Origin: an uncultured Acholeplasmatales bacterium
Lineage (GTDB): Bacteria > Bacillota_I > Bacilli_A > Acholeplasmatales > Anaeroplasmataceae
NCBI GenBank assembly: GCA_944323055.1
Contig: CALUQZ010000004.1
Span: 1 to 64,000, forward strand
Reading direction: 5' to 3'
DNA: 64,000 nucleotides
The notes beneath the pieces are model-generated. The model saw nothing but the letters and a program-made list of their open reading frames with translations. It was not told where the DNA came from and searched no databases. The translations under genes were made by a program, and so were the position numbers. This document shows, piece after piece, positions 1-9,000 of the stretch; positions within the stretch are counted from its first letter, which is position 1; every line of letters begins with the position of its first letter.

Positions 1-100
1 TGCTCAATTTCCTTATCGAAATTGTTATTTAATTTCGACACGCTTCGTCATATATAGTTTTCAAAGATTAATTGTTGGCTTCTCAAATCAGCCGTTGTTT
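1..100 (-). other. Leader of an rRNA operon (16S gene lies off the left edge)
   Basis: Read on the minus strand, this stretch follows a strong promoter and carries the CTTTGAAAACT-type tract typical of Bacilli rRNA leaders and spacers. A small inverted repeat at 5-24 (CAATTTC, 6-nt loop, GAAATTG) could be part of a pre-16S processing stem. No mature rRNA sequence is inside the window, so the rRNA call is inferred from promoter strength, leader type and the neighbouring tRNA. Confidence 0.6.
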
Positions 101-129
101 AGTATAACACAACACAGACTTAGTGTCAA
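101..129 (-). promoter_or_regulatory. Strong sigma-A promoter, probably of an rRNA operon
   Basis: On the minus strand TTGACA (124-129) and TATACT (101-106) are separated by exactly 17 nt, a near-consensus match. Transcription would start near 94 and run off the left edge into the predicted rRNA leader. It lies just downstream of tRNA-Tyr with no hairpin in between, so tRNA transcripts may read through into it. Confidence 0.8.
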
Positions 130-150
130 CAATAATTTTTATTTTTTTAG

Positions 151-235
151 TGGTGGTTGGGGACGGTTTCGAACCGCCGAACCCTTAGGGAGCAGATTTA
201 CAGTCTGCCGCGTTTAGCCTCTTCGCTACCCAACC
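151..235 (-). tRNA. tRNA-Tyr (anticodon GTA)
   Basis: The minus strand folds as a tRNA with a long variable arm. The acceptor stem GGTTGGG pairs with CCCAACC, followed by discriminator A and an encoded CCA (151-153). The anticodon loop reads CTGTAAA, so the anticodon is GTA, decoding tyrosine; the T loop GGTTCGAAACC is canonical. The long variable arm (TCCCTAAGGG region) is what is expected for bacterial tRNA-Tyr. The closest layout is the Bacillus tRNA-Tyr. It lies directly upstream of the predicted rRNA promoter. Confidence 0.97.
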
Positions 236-270
236 ATTTTAAAATATTGCTCTCGCTTGAGTGCTTTTTA

Positions 271-299
271 ATTCTACTACATTAACATACTAATTGCAA
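271..299 (-). promoter_or_regulatory. Promoter of tRNA-Tyr
   Basis: Minus-strand TTGCAA (294-299) and TAGAAT (271-276) are spaced by 17 nt. The start would fall near 264, giving a leader of about 29 nt before the tRNA. The rest of 236-422 is AT-rich and shows nothing else. Confidence 0.7.
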
Positions 300-391
300 G
301 CATAATTTTTAATTTTTTAATATTTTTTTCTAACCTATTTAAATTCTCATAAAAACTATTTTTTTAATGCATATATATTATATATAAAGAT

Positions 392-424
392 AGAGAAGCA
401 CTCTACAAACCAAAGCGCTTCTCT
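392..424 (-). terminator. Intrinsic terminator of the mnmG-rsmG-DUF951 operon
   Basis: The stem AGAGAAGC / GCTTCTCT (417-424 and 392-399), extendable by a wobble pair and two further pairs, closes a loop of about 13 nt. The first bases of the stem are part of the DUF951 stop codon. The following U-tract is weak (ATCTTTATATA). Confidence 0.65.
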
Positions 425-638
425 AAACTTCTTTATTAATTTCTTCTAAATAAGCTAATTCTTTCTTACTTAATATCGGTTTAACTTTTTTATCTAACTC
501 AAAAGATGACAACATTATAACGCGTCCACAACCTAAACACTCTAATTTAATGTCAACACCTACTCTAATAACCTTCCATTTATTAGAACCACATACATGA
601 TTTTTCTTTGTAAACACAATTTGATTAAGTTTATACAT
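423..638 (-). CDS. DUF951 family protein (YyzM-like)
   Basis: This 71-residue protein matches the DUF951 family (B. subtilis YyzM), with the family pattern HVCGSNKWKVIRVGVDIKL followed by ECLGCG. Cys16 together with the CLGC pair around residues 34-37 suggests a small metal- or nucleic-acid-binding fold; function is unknown. The first codon is preceded by AAAAGGAGAAAC, a good ribosome binding site. It is the last gene after mnmG and rsmG, 11 nt downstream of rsmG, and its stop codon lies inside the terminator stem. Confidence 0.88.
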   Translation of the reverse strand: MYKLNQIVFTKKNHVCGSNKWKVIRVGVDIKLECLGCGRVIMLSSFELDKKVKPILSKKELAYLEEINKEV

Positions 639-649
639 TGTTTCTCCTT

Positions 650-1339
650 TTATAACGGATTAGCTTTAATTTTAGCAAAACTACGAGGATATTTATTGTT
701 ACACTCTTTTACTTTTTTAAATAAATATATATGTCTTTTCCCCATTTCATTTGGCAAATCAAAACTATAAGTTTTTACTAAACTAGCACCTAATATATCT
801 AAAGCCTTATTAGCTTCTTTTAATTCTTCTTCATTACTACCTTTTAAAGCTATAAAATACCCACCAACTTTAACTAAAGGCAAGCAAAGTTCTGCTAATA
901 CATTTAATTTAGCAACTGCCCTAGCCGTCACTACATCAAAACTTGAACGTTTAGTTTTAACATATTCTTCTGCTCTAATATGATAAGCTAAAACATTATT
1001 TAAATCTAATTCTTTAATTACATCATTCAAAAAATTAATTCTTTTTTGTAAAGCATCAATAATACTAACTTTAGCATTAGTAAAAATAGCTAGCGGAATG
1101 CCTGGAAAACCAGCTCCTGAACCAACATCACAAAGAGTTTCATTATTAATATCTAAAACTTTAGTCAATAATAAAGAATCATAAAAATGTTTAATATAAA
1201 CCTCATCATATTCTGTTATACTAGTCAAATTCATAACTTCATTATATTTTATTAAAAGTTCATAATATTTATCTAATTTAACAAAATCATCACTACTAGC
1301 ATTAGGAAATAAATCTAATATAAAATCTTTACTTGCCAT
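650..1339 (-). CDS. rsmG: 16S rRNA (guanine-527-N7) methyltransferase
   Basis: RsmG (GidB) methylates N7 of G527 in 16S rRNA using SAM. The 229-residue product has the family signatures NLTSI (37-41), HFYDSL (51-56) and the SAM-binding motif DVGSGAGFPG (71-80). Length is normal. The start is supported by AGAGG seven nt upstream. The first 11 nt overlap the end of mnmG, indicating translational coupling; the gidA-gidB pair is usually found near the chromosome origin, although no DnaA-box cluster is visible here. Confidence 0.96.
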   Translation of the reverse strand: MASKDFILDLFPNASSDDFVKLDKYYELLIKYNEVMNLTSITEYDEVYIKHFYDSLLLTKVLDINNETLCDVGSGAGFPGIPLAIFTNAKVSIIDALQKRINFLNDVIKELDLNNVLAYHIRAEEYVKTKRSSFDVVTARAVAKLNVLAELCLPLVKVGGYFIALKGSNEEELKEANKALDILGASLVKTYSFDLPNEMGKRHIYLFKKVKECNNKYPRSFAKIKANPL

Positions 1340-3206
1340 AATATGCCTCTAAATAAATAATTAAAACTGTTATATCAGCCGGATTAACTCCACTAATACG
1401 TGTCGCTTGCCCAATCGTTTGTGGTCTTACTTTTTTTAACTTTTCCCTAGCTTCTAATGCTAAATTTTGAATTTTATCATAATCAATTTCTAAAGGAATA
1501 ACTTTATTTTCATAAATACGCATCTTTTCAGCTTGCGCTAATGTTTTAGCTATATAACCTTCATATTTAATACTTATTTCTATTTGTTCTAACACATCTT
1601 CTGCTACATCATTTAAATCTTCATAAATATTATTAGCTTTACAAATATTTAAAATATCTATGATACTTAAATCTGGTCTTTTTAATAGATTATAAATAGT
1701 TGTTGATTCTTTAACTTGTTCTATTCCTTTTTTAACAAAATAATTATTTAAAAAATTAACTTTAATCTTATCTACTTTAAATCTATCATAATAAAAAGCT
1801 ATTTTTTCTTTCTTAACAATAAATCTACTATATTGAGCATCATCTATTAAACCATAATATCTACCATATTCTCTTAATCTTAAATCAGCATTATCATGTC
1901 TTAATAAAAGACGATATTCAGCTCTAGAAGTTAATAAACGATAAGGTTCATTAGTCCCCTTAGTAACTAAATCATCAATCATAACGCCAATATAAGCTTC
2001 ATCTCTTTTTAAAATTAATGGCTTCTTGCCTAAAATACTACTAGCTGCGTTAATACCAGCTATAAGTCCTTGACCTGCCGCTTCTTCATAGCCAGATGTT
2101 CCATTAATTTGACCAGCTGTATATAAACCTTTGACAAATTTAGTCTCTAATGTCGGATAAATATTTAATGGGTTAATCGCATCATATTCAATAGCATAAG
2201 CATATCTTTTGACTCTTGCATTTTCTAAACCTTTTAACATATGAATCATCTTATCCTGAACTTCTACTGACATCGAAGTAGAAAATCCTTGAATATATGT
2301 TTCATCAAGTTCTAAACTTTCAGGTTCAAAAAAGATTTGATGTCTGTCTTTATCTTTAAATCTAACTATTTTATCTTCAATAGATGGGCAATAACGAGGA
2401 CCAATTCCTTTAGCTACTCCACCATACATAGCACTATCATTTAAATGTTCTAAAATATAATTGTGAAGTTCTTTATCAGTATAAGTTAAATAACAAGGTA
2501 CATTAACACCTAAAATACTCTCATAACCAGGATCAAAAGAAAAATGTCTAGTTTTAGCATCACCGGCTTCTAATTTAGTTTTACTAAAATCAATAGAATC
2601 AGTATAAATACGAGCGGGAGTTCCTGTTTTAAGTCTCTGTATTTCAAAACCTAATTCTTTTAATTGTTTAGATATACCATAACTAGTTCTTTGACTATCT
2701 GGTCCCTCATCTAAAGTGACTTTACCTCTTAAAATACGACTATTTAAATAAGTACCAGTTGTTAAAATAACTTTCTTACATTCTATATTTTTACCATCTT
2801 CTAAAACAATACCACATACCTTATTATCTGCGACATTTAATCCCATAACTATAGCTTCTAAAAGGTCTAAATTAGGTGTTTTTTCTAAATGCTCACGCAT
2901 CTCTTTAACATATAACAATTTATCTTCTTGAAAACGTAAAGCCCAAACAGCTGGACCTTTTGAACTATTTAAAAGTTTAGTTTGAATTTGACATAAATCA
3001 GCATTTTTGCCCATATATCCACCAAGGGCATCAATTTCTCTGACAACTACTCCTTTAGCTGGCCCACCAATTGAAGGATTACAAGGCATAGAACCACACA
3101 TATCTAAATTACCTGTAACAAGTAATGTCTTAAGTCCCATCTTTGCACAAGCTAAAGCAGCTTCACAACCAGCATGACCAGCTCCGACAACTACAATATC
3201 ATACAT
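1329..3206 (-). CDS. mnmG: tRNA uridine-5-carboxymethylaminomethyl modification enzyme MnmG
   Basis: MnmG (GidA) is the FAD-binding partner of MnmE that modifies the wobble uridine U34 of several tRNAs. The N-terminus has the dinucleotide-binding motif VVGAGHAGCEAA, then PCNPSIGGPAKG with the conserved cysteine, GTYLNSRILRG, and AGQINGTSGYEEA for the second FAD contact. I chose the ATG at 3206, not the GTG at 3215, because AGGTG lies six nt before it; the protein is then 625 residues, the normal length. It starts nine nt after the aminopeptidase stop. Confidence 0.96.
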   Translation of the reverse strand: MYDIVVVGAGHAGCEAALACAKMGLKTLLVTGNLDMCGSMPCNPSIGGPAKGVVVREIDALGGYMGKNADLCQIQTKLLNSSKGPAVWALRFQEDKLLYVKEMREHLEKTPNLDLLEAIVMGLNVADNKVCGIVLEDGKNIECKKVILTTGTYLNSRILRGKVTLDEGPDSQRTSYGISKQLKELGFEIQRLKTGTPARIYTDSIDFSKTKLEAGDAKTRHFSFDPGYESILGVNVPCYLTYTDKELHNYILEHLNDSAMYGGVAKGIGPRYCPSIEDKIVRFKDKDRHQIFFEPESLELDETYIQGFSTSMSVEVQDKMIHMLKGLENARVKRYAYAIEYDAINPLNIYPTLETKFVKGLYTAGQINGTSGYEEAAGQGLIAGINAASSILGKKPLILKRDEAYIGVMIDDLVTKGTNEPYRLLTSRAEYRLLLRHDNADLRLREYGRYYGLIDDAQYSRFIVKKEKIAFYYDRFKVDKIKVNFLNNYFVKKGIEQVKESTTIYNLLKRPDLSIIDILNICKANNIYEDLNDVAEDVLEQIEISIKYEGYIAKTLAQAEKMRIYENKVIPLEIDYDKIQNLALEAREKLKKVRPQTIGQATRISGVNPADITVLIIYLEAYYGK

Positions 3207-3215
3207 ACTTAACAC

Positions 3216-4241
3216 CTATTTCGTCAAATATAAAACTAATAATTTCATAGTTTCATATATCGCATCTAAATGTGTTCTTTCCATTCCATGACTTGCAGCA
3301 ACACCAGGACCTATTAAAGCCCCTTGACAATCAACACCTGCATGCCAAGCTGCCCCGACATCAGAGCCATAAAATGGGAAAATATCAACGACATAATTTA
3401 AATTATTTTCTTTAGCTAATTTAATAAGTTTAGTAGTAAGTTCATAACTATAAGGTCCACCACTATCTTTAGCCGCAATACTAACTGCATATTCATTACC
3501 AGCTAAATCAAGCCCTACACACCCCATATCACAAGTAACAAATTCACTAATTTCTTTAGCTAAGGCACTAGCGCCATGACCAACTTCTTCTTGATGGACA
3601 AAGTAAAAATAAGTCGTAAAATTAGGAGTTATATTTTTTTCTTTTAATTCTTTTAAAACTCCTAACAATAAACAAACAGATGCTTTATCATCAATAAAAC
3701 GAGACTTTAAAAAATTAGATTTAGTAATAGTTGTTTTTGGCTCAATAAAGACATAATCACCATTATTTATTCCTAATTTTAAAACATCTTCTTTCGTTTT
3801 AACAACCTCATCTATTCTTACAACTAAATGATCAAAATCACGAGGCATAGTTTTACTATCAGGATAAACGTGAACAGATGGACTCTTAGCTAAAATAGTA
3901 CCAGTATAAATTTGTGAAAACCTAGTAGCTATTTTACAGTATTCTCCATCTAAAGTCGGAGCTAGAGGCCCACCAATATTTGTAACATTTAAAGTACCAT
4001 CACTATTAATACTTCTAACCATTAAACCTAAAGTATCGGCATGAGCTGAAGTAGCTACTACTTTAGAAAGATCTTTTCCTATAACTTTTACTAAAATAGT
4101 ATTTTTATGTAATATTTCATAATTATAACCTAACTCTTTTAAAATATTAGTAATAACATCATTAACATTTTTATCATATCCACTTGGTGAATCAGTTAAA
4201 AAGATATCAGGTATAATTTTTTTAATAAATTCTTCTTGCAT
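3216..4241 (-). CDS. M42 family metallo-aminopeptidase (glutamyl aminopeptidase-like)
   Basis: A cytoplasmic dinuclear-zinc aminopeptidase of family M42 that trims peptides. Visible signatures are SAHADTLG (first metal His-Asp), HQEEVGHG (catalytic and metal Glu), and the C-terminal FYGSDVGAA, IGPGVAASHG and ERTH motifs. The start at 4241 (341 residues) is preceded by AGAAAGGA at good spacing; a longer open frame to 4313 would begin inside the glnS terminator. It may process peptides brought in by the Opp system at the other end of the window. It lies between glnS and mnmG in one direction. Confidence 0.92.
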   Translation of the reverse strand: MQEEFIKKIIPDIFLTDSPSGYDKNVNDVITNILKELGYNYEILHKNTILVKVIGKDLSKVVATSAHADTLGLMVRSINSDGTLNVTNIGGPLAPTLDGEYCKIATRFSQIYTGTILAKSPSVHVYPDSKTMPRDFDHLVVRIDEVVKTKEDVLKLGINNGDYVFIEPKTTITKSNFLKSRFIDDKASVCLLLGVLKELKEKNITPNFTTYFYFVHQEEVGHGASALAKEISEFVTCDMGCVGLDLAGNEYAVSIAAKDSGGPYSYELTTKLIKLAKENNLNYVVDIFPFYGSDVGAAWHAGVDCQGALIGPGVAASHGMERTHLDAIYETMKLLVLYLTK

Positions 4242-4262
4242 AAACATTTCCTTTCTAAATAA

Positions 4263-4286
4263 AATAAGTGGAGGAATCCACTTATT
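4263..4286 (-). terminator. Intrinsic terminator of glnS
   Basis: A perfect 9-bp stem, AATAAGTGG / CCACTTATT with a 6-nt loop, is followed on the minus strand by TTATTTTATTT. The stem overlaps the glnS stop codon (4285-4287) and ends only about 20 nt before the aminopeptidase start. Confidence 0.8.
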
Positions 4287-5928
4287 ATAATTTGAATGAC
4301 GACTTAAGTTCACAGCTTCTATTAAATACTAAATTAGAATCTGTGCTATCTTTATCTAAAATATAATAACCATTACGAACAAATTGATAATGTGTGCCAA
4401 TTTGGTCATCTTTAAATGATTCTTCTACATACCCTTCATAAACATGTAATGAATTAGGATTTAACTTTTCCATAAAATCTAAATCTTTATTCTCAGCTGT
4501 TTCATCTAACATAAGTGGTTCAAATTGTCTAAATGTAGCCTTTAAAGCTGTCGTAGCTTCTACAAAATGAATATTACCATTAGGTTTTCTACCTTCAAAG
4601 CCCGTACCTGATTTAGTTTCCGGGTCATATGTACAATGAATCTCTACAATATTACCATTTTCATCTTTAACAACACTATTACATTTAACAAAATAAGCAT
4701 GCATAAATCTAACTTCTACATCTTTAGCAAGTCTTTTCCATTTCTTATTAGGCTTTTCTTCTAAGAAATCTTCTTGTTCAATGTAACAATATTTAGAAAA
4801 GGCAATCTTTCTACTTCCTAATTCTTCATTTTCTGAATTATTAGGACAATCTAAATATTCAATTTGCCCTTCAGGATAATTATCAATAACAACCTTTAAT
4901 GGGTGAACAATCGCATGTTTACGCATAGCTTTTAACTTTAAATCTTCTCTTAAAGCTTCATCAAGCTGAGAACTATCAACCGTACTATTAACTCTTGATA
5001 AACCTGTACTTAAAATAAAGTTTTTAATAGCTTCTGGCGTAAACCCTCTTCTTTTTAAACCCACTAAAGTAGGCATTCTTGGGTCATCATAACCACTAAC
5101 TTTTTTACTATCAACTAATTGTTTAATATAACGTTTAGACATAATAGTATTAGTAATATTTAAACGACCAAATTCATATTGATGAGGAACATGTTCCATT
5201 TCACACTTCTCAATAAACCAATCATATAAAATACGATGGTTATCATATTCTAGTGAACATAAAGAGTGAGTAATACCTTCAAAACTATCTTGAAGTGGAT
5301 GAGCAAAATCATACATTGGAAAAATACACCATTTATTACCTTGACGATGGTGATTAATGTGCATAATACGGTACATTGCTGGATCACGCATATTCATATT
5401 AGGATGAGCCATATCAATTTTAGCTCTTAAAGTCTTTTCACCATCTTTGTATTTGCCTTGACGCATTTCTTCAAATAACTTTAAATTTTCTTCAACACTA
5501 CGATCACGGCAAGGTGAATTAGTACCTGGAGTAGTTAAGGTACCACGCATTCTAGACATTTCTTCTTGTGATAAATCATCAACATAAGCTAAACCTTTTT
5601 TTATCAAAAGAATAGCTTTCTCATAAGTTTTTTCAAAATAATCTGAGCCATAGAAGACATTTTTAGGAGTATAACCTAGCCATTTTAAATCGGCAATTAT
5701 ACCATCAACAAATTCCTGTCCTTCCTTAGCTGGATTTGTATCATCAAATCTTAAATTAGTATATCCATTAAAAGCTTTAGCCAACTCAAAGTTAGTAATA
5801 ATAGCTCTTGCATGACCAATATGTAAATAAGCATTAGGTTCTGGTGGAAACCGAGTAATTATTTCATTTACACGTCCTTCTTTAAGATCATCTTCCATAA
5901 TAGTTTTAATAAAATTATTAATTTCCAT
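4285..5928 (-). CDS. glnS: Glutaminyl-tRNA synthetase
   Basis: A class Ic aminoacyl-tRNA synthetase that charges tRNA-Gln directly. It has the ATP-binding HIGH motif (FPPEPNAYLHIGHARA, near residues 27-42) and the second motif TIMSKRYI. The 547-residue length is typical of bacterial GlnRS, including the C-terminal anticodon-binding beta-barrels. Most Bacilli lack GlnRS and use Glu-tRNA(Gln) amidotransferase, so its presence is a useful phylogenetic mark and may reflect old transfer. It has its own promoter and a terminator at the stop codon. Confidence 0.96.
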   Translation of the reverse strand: MEINNFIKTIMEDDLKEGRVNEIITRFPPEPNAYLHIGHARAIITNFELAKAFNGYTNLRFDDTNPAKEGQEFVDGIIADLKWLGYTPKNVFYGSDYFEKTYEKAILLIKKGLAYVDDLSQEEMSRMRGTLTTPGTNSPCRDRSVEENLKLFEEMRQGKYKDGEKTLRAKIDMAHPNMNMRDPAMYRIMHINHHRQGNKWCIFPMYDFAHPLQDSFEGITHSLCSLEYDNHRILYDWFIEKCEMEHVPHQYEFGRLNITNTIMSKRYIKQLVDSKKVSGYDDPRMPTLVGLKRRGFTPEAIKNFILSTGLSRVNSTVDSSQLDEALREDLKLKAMRKHAIVHPLKVVIDNYPEGQIEYLDCPNNSENEELGSRKIAFSKYCYIEQEDFLEEKPNKKWKRLAKDVEVRFMHAYFVKCNSVVKDENGNIVEIHCTYDPETKSGTGFEGRKPNGNIHFVEATTALKATFRQFEPLMLDETAENKDLDFMEKLNPNSLHVYEGYVEESFKDDQIGTHYQFVRNGYYILDKDSTDSNLVFNRSCELKSSFKL

Positions 5929-5945
5929 AAAAAATCACCATTTCT

Positions 5946-5974
5946 ATTATACTATTTTTTCTTTTATTAGGCAA
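5946..5974 (-). promoter_or_regulatory. Promoter of glnS
   Basis: Minus-strand TTGCCT (5969-5974) and TATAAT (5946-5951) are 17 nt apart, 18 nt before the start codon region. The 5' leader would be very short (about 11 nt), which leaves no room for a T-box. Confidence 0.6.
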
Positions 5975-6018
5975 AATAAATTACTGATTTTTATAGCATT
6001 TTCGCCATAAAATCAAAG

Positions 6019-6055
6019 AAAAAGGGAATTATGCCTTGACATAACCCCCCTTTTT
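6019..6055 (-). terminator. Intrinsic terminator of the sigma/lipoprotein operon
   Basis: On the minus strand AAAAAGGGGGGTTATG pairs with CATAATTCCCTTTTT (two G-U pairs and one bulge) around a 6-nt loop, and U-rich sequence follows. It sits 22 nt after the stop of the large lipoprotein. Confidence 0.8.
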
Positions 6056-6076
6056 CTAGGAGAAATATTTAAATAA

Positions 6077-9000
6077 TTAATAATTACTAGCAAATTTTAA
6101 TGTTGGATAATTAGCTAAATCATCTAAATTCCATATATCTTCAGCAAAGCCAAGTTCTATCCAGAATTCTTTATCCATAATTTGGTCTTTACTAGCTAAA
6201 TAAATATTATTGAGTTCATCTACATATTGCTCATCTAGCGTGTAACAATTAGTTGTCTTTGCTCTACTGTGTGTCACATCATTAATTGAAACTGAATTAG
6301 ATAAGTAGAAATTAACGTTAACATATCCAATTATACCAATATTGCTGCTGATATTTCCTAAATTTATTAGATTGCTACCATAGGCAGCCCCTGTATTAGT
6401 TGAACCAATGATACCAGCATTAGTACCAACACTTGAAACATCTCCATAGTTGATACAATCATTTATATTTAAAATATCCGTAGTTCCACCAATAATGCCA
6501 CCAATTTCATTTTCTATACCTATAATATTACCGTAGTTAACTAATTGGGCAACACTTATACTAAACCATGCTGTACCAATAATACCACCTACATGTGATT
6601 TACCAGAGATTGTAGCGTGGTTAATTATTCTAACTATATTATCTCCTTCTCCACTTAAAGCAGTTAAACCACCAACATGATCCAAACCAGTTATTGAACC
6701 AGAAATCGTAACATTAGAAATAGAATTAGAAGATATTAGACGACCAACTAGACCACCAGCTGAAGATGAACTTTCAATAACGGCATTTTCTATAACCACA
6801 TTATTTACTACACCATTTATAATGGCACCAGCAAATACCCCAGCATAAGCTTCTGTTACATCTTCAATAATGATATACGGATTGACAAAAGTAATGTTTT
6901 CTACATACCCTGTAAATCTACTAAATAAACCATAATCTATAATATTATTAGTAGATAAACGGCTTTGTAGAGAGAAGTTCAATAATTTATGATTATCACC
7001 AATAATAACACCATTAAATTCTTTGTTAAATAAATTGCCATTTACACTTGAGAAGTCGATATCTTTAGTTATGACATAAACATGATAATTTTCTAGATTT
7101 GCAAAATCACTAGCTTCATCAATTACTAATAATTCATCACTATCGACAACATATAAATTTGCTGTTAAATTATAACTTTGAATCGTAGAGTTACCCTCTA
7201 AAGAATATTCAACATTTTTCAAAGTAATAGCCGAAGTATTATCATTAGAACTAATTCTAACTTCACTGTCACTAATTACTTCTATTTCTTCTTTAGTATA
7301 CGTTTTTTGACTTGTCTCAATACTTTCAATTTGATAGCCTTTAGTACCATCAAATTTTAAGCTAATTTCCTTTTGACCCTTAACAGCAAAAGGTAAATCA
7401 CGTGATGAACCAAAATAAGATACACCTAAATCACCTAAAACAAATACTTCATTAACATAATCAGTAAATAGATTTTCTTTAAGTTCAATCTTATCATCAC
7501 CTACTGAAATTAAATAGCTATAACCTGTTAAGACAACATCATAACTACCACCTAAAGTTTCTGGAACAAATCTAATTATTATAGAATCTCCATCAACACC
7601 AAATTGAGCAGCATCAAAACGAACGTCATTAATATATAAGGCCGTTAAATTTAAGTTATTAGGATTATCTAACTTAACTCTTATATGAATTTCCTTACCA
7701 ACCAATAAAGAATCACTATTAATAACTTCAAAACCTATTACATTAACTTTAGCACCTGAAGTCCCGTATTCTTGAGTTATTTGATCCTCTGTAACAACTC
7801 CGCTGCCATCATTTAAATTATAAGTGTAAGTTGTAACAATCCGGTAGAATTGACTGCCTGTCAAACCTACAAATTTTCGAACAGACAAATCTTCCAAAGT
7901 TTGAACAACTTCACCTTTCATATCTAACAATTCAATATTAATAATAGTTAATGTATTGCTGTCATCCTTAATAATGTAATCAAAGAAGATTTCACTATCT
8001 GTACAAGATAAATCAGTATAAGTTAAAGAAATATCATATTTTTTAGTATTTACATCGAGAGTAACTATATTATATTGCACACCTAAGCCATCATTTAAAT
8101 CATAAGAATATGTACAAACGAAGTTATAGGTATTATTACTATAAAGACCTGATGCGTTCAAATCTTCTAAAGTCAACTGTTTAGTTTCCTTATTATTTAT
8201 ATATAGAATACCTGATTCAAAATTAAATATATGATCTAAATCAATTAATTCATATTTTAAAGTAAATGAATCATATGTTGCTTCTACAATAGAGAAATTA
8301 ATTGTTGGAGTTATCAAGGCTTTAGTAGTAATCTCATGTTCTACTGCTTTAATTTGTTTACCTTTTAAATCACCTAAATCATATTCATAAGTTAAAACTA
8401 CACGATAAGTATTATTTGAATATAAATTATCAAATGTCGCAGCCATACCTTCAGAAACTAGTTCATCCCCAAGGTATAACTTAATGTTTTTAATAAGACC
8501 AGCTGTATGGATATCAGAAATAACTGGACTAGCAACTATAGTAGTCTTTGTAGCATCTAAATTAAAGTCCACTTCAGGCATCAATTTAGCTGTAGTAATT
8601 TCTTGTTCATAAACAATTTCATGTGAACCAGTACCATCATCTAAATCATAATTATAATAAATCTTAATAATATAGTTAGTATTAGGATTTAAACTATCAA
8701 AACTAAATGAATTAGCTACTGTTACTTGTTTTAAGAAATTATTATCATCATCAAACAATCTAATAGCTGATATTTCCCCAATAACATTCGGATCTGTTTC
8801 TATTATGTCATAGCCTATTGAGTTTTCAGTTATAGAGTATGGTGAAATCTTAAGAGTTGGTACTTGTTTAGCTGTACTAAAAGATATACTTAACTCTTCT
8901 TCTTGAATACCATTACCCTCATTTAAATCATAAGAATAAATAACATTAATTTGATACTTCGCGTTTGATTTTAAATCTTTTATTTCTTTAACATAATTAA

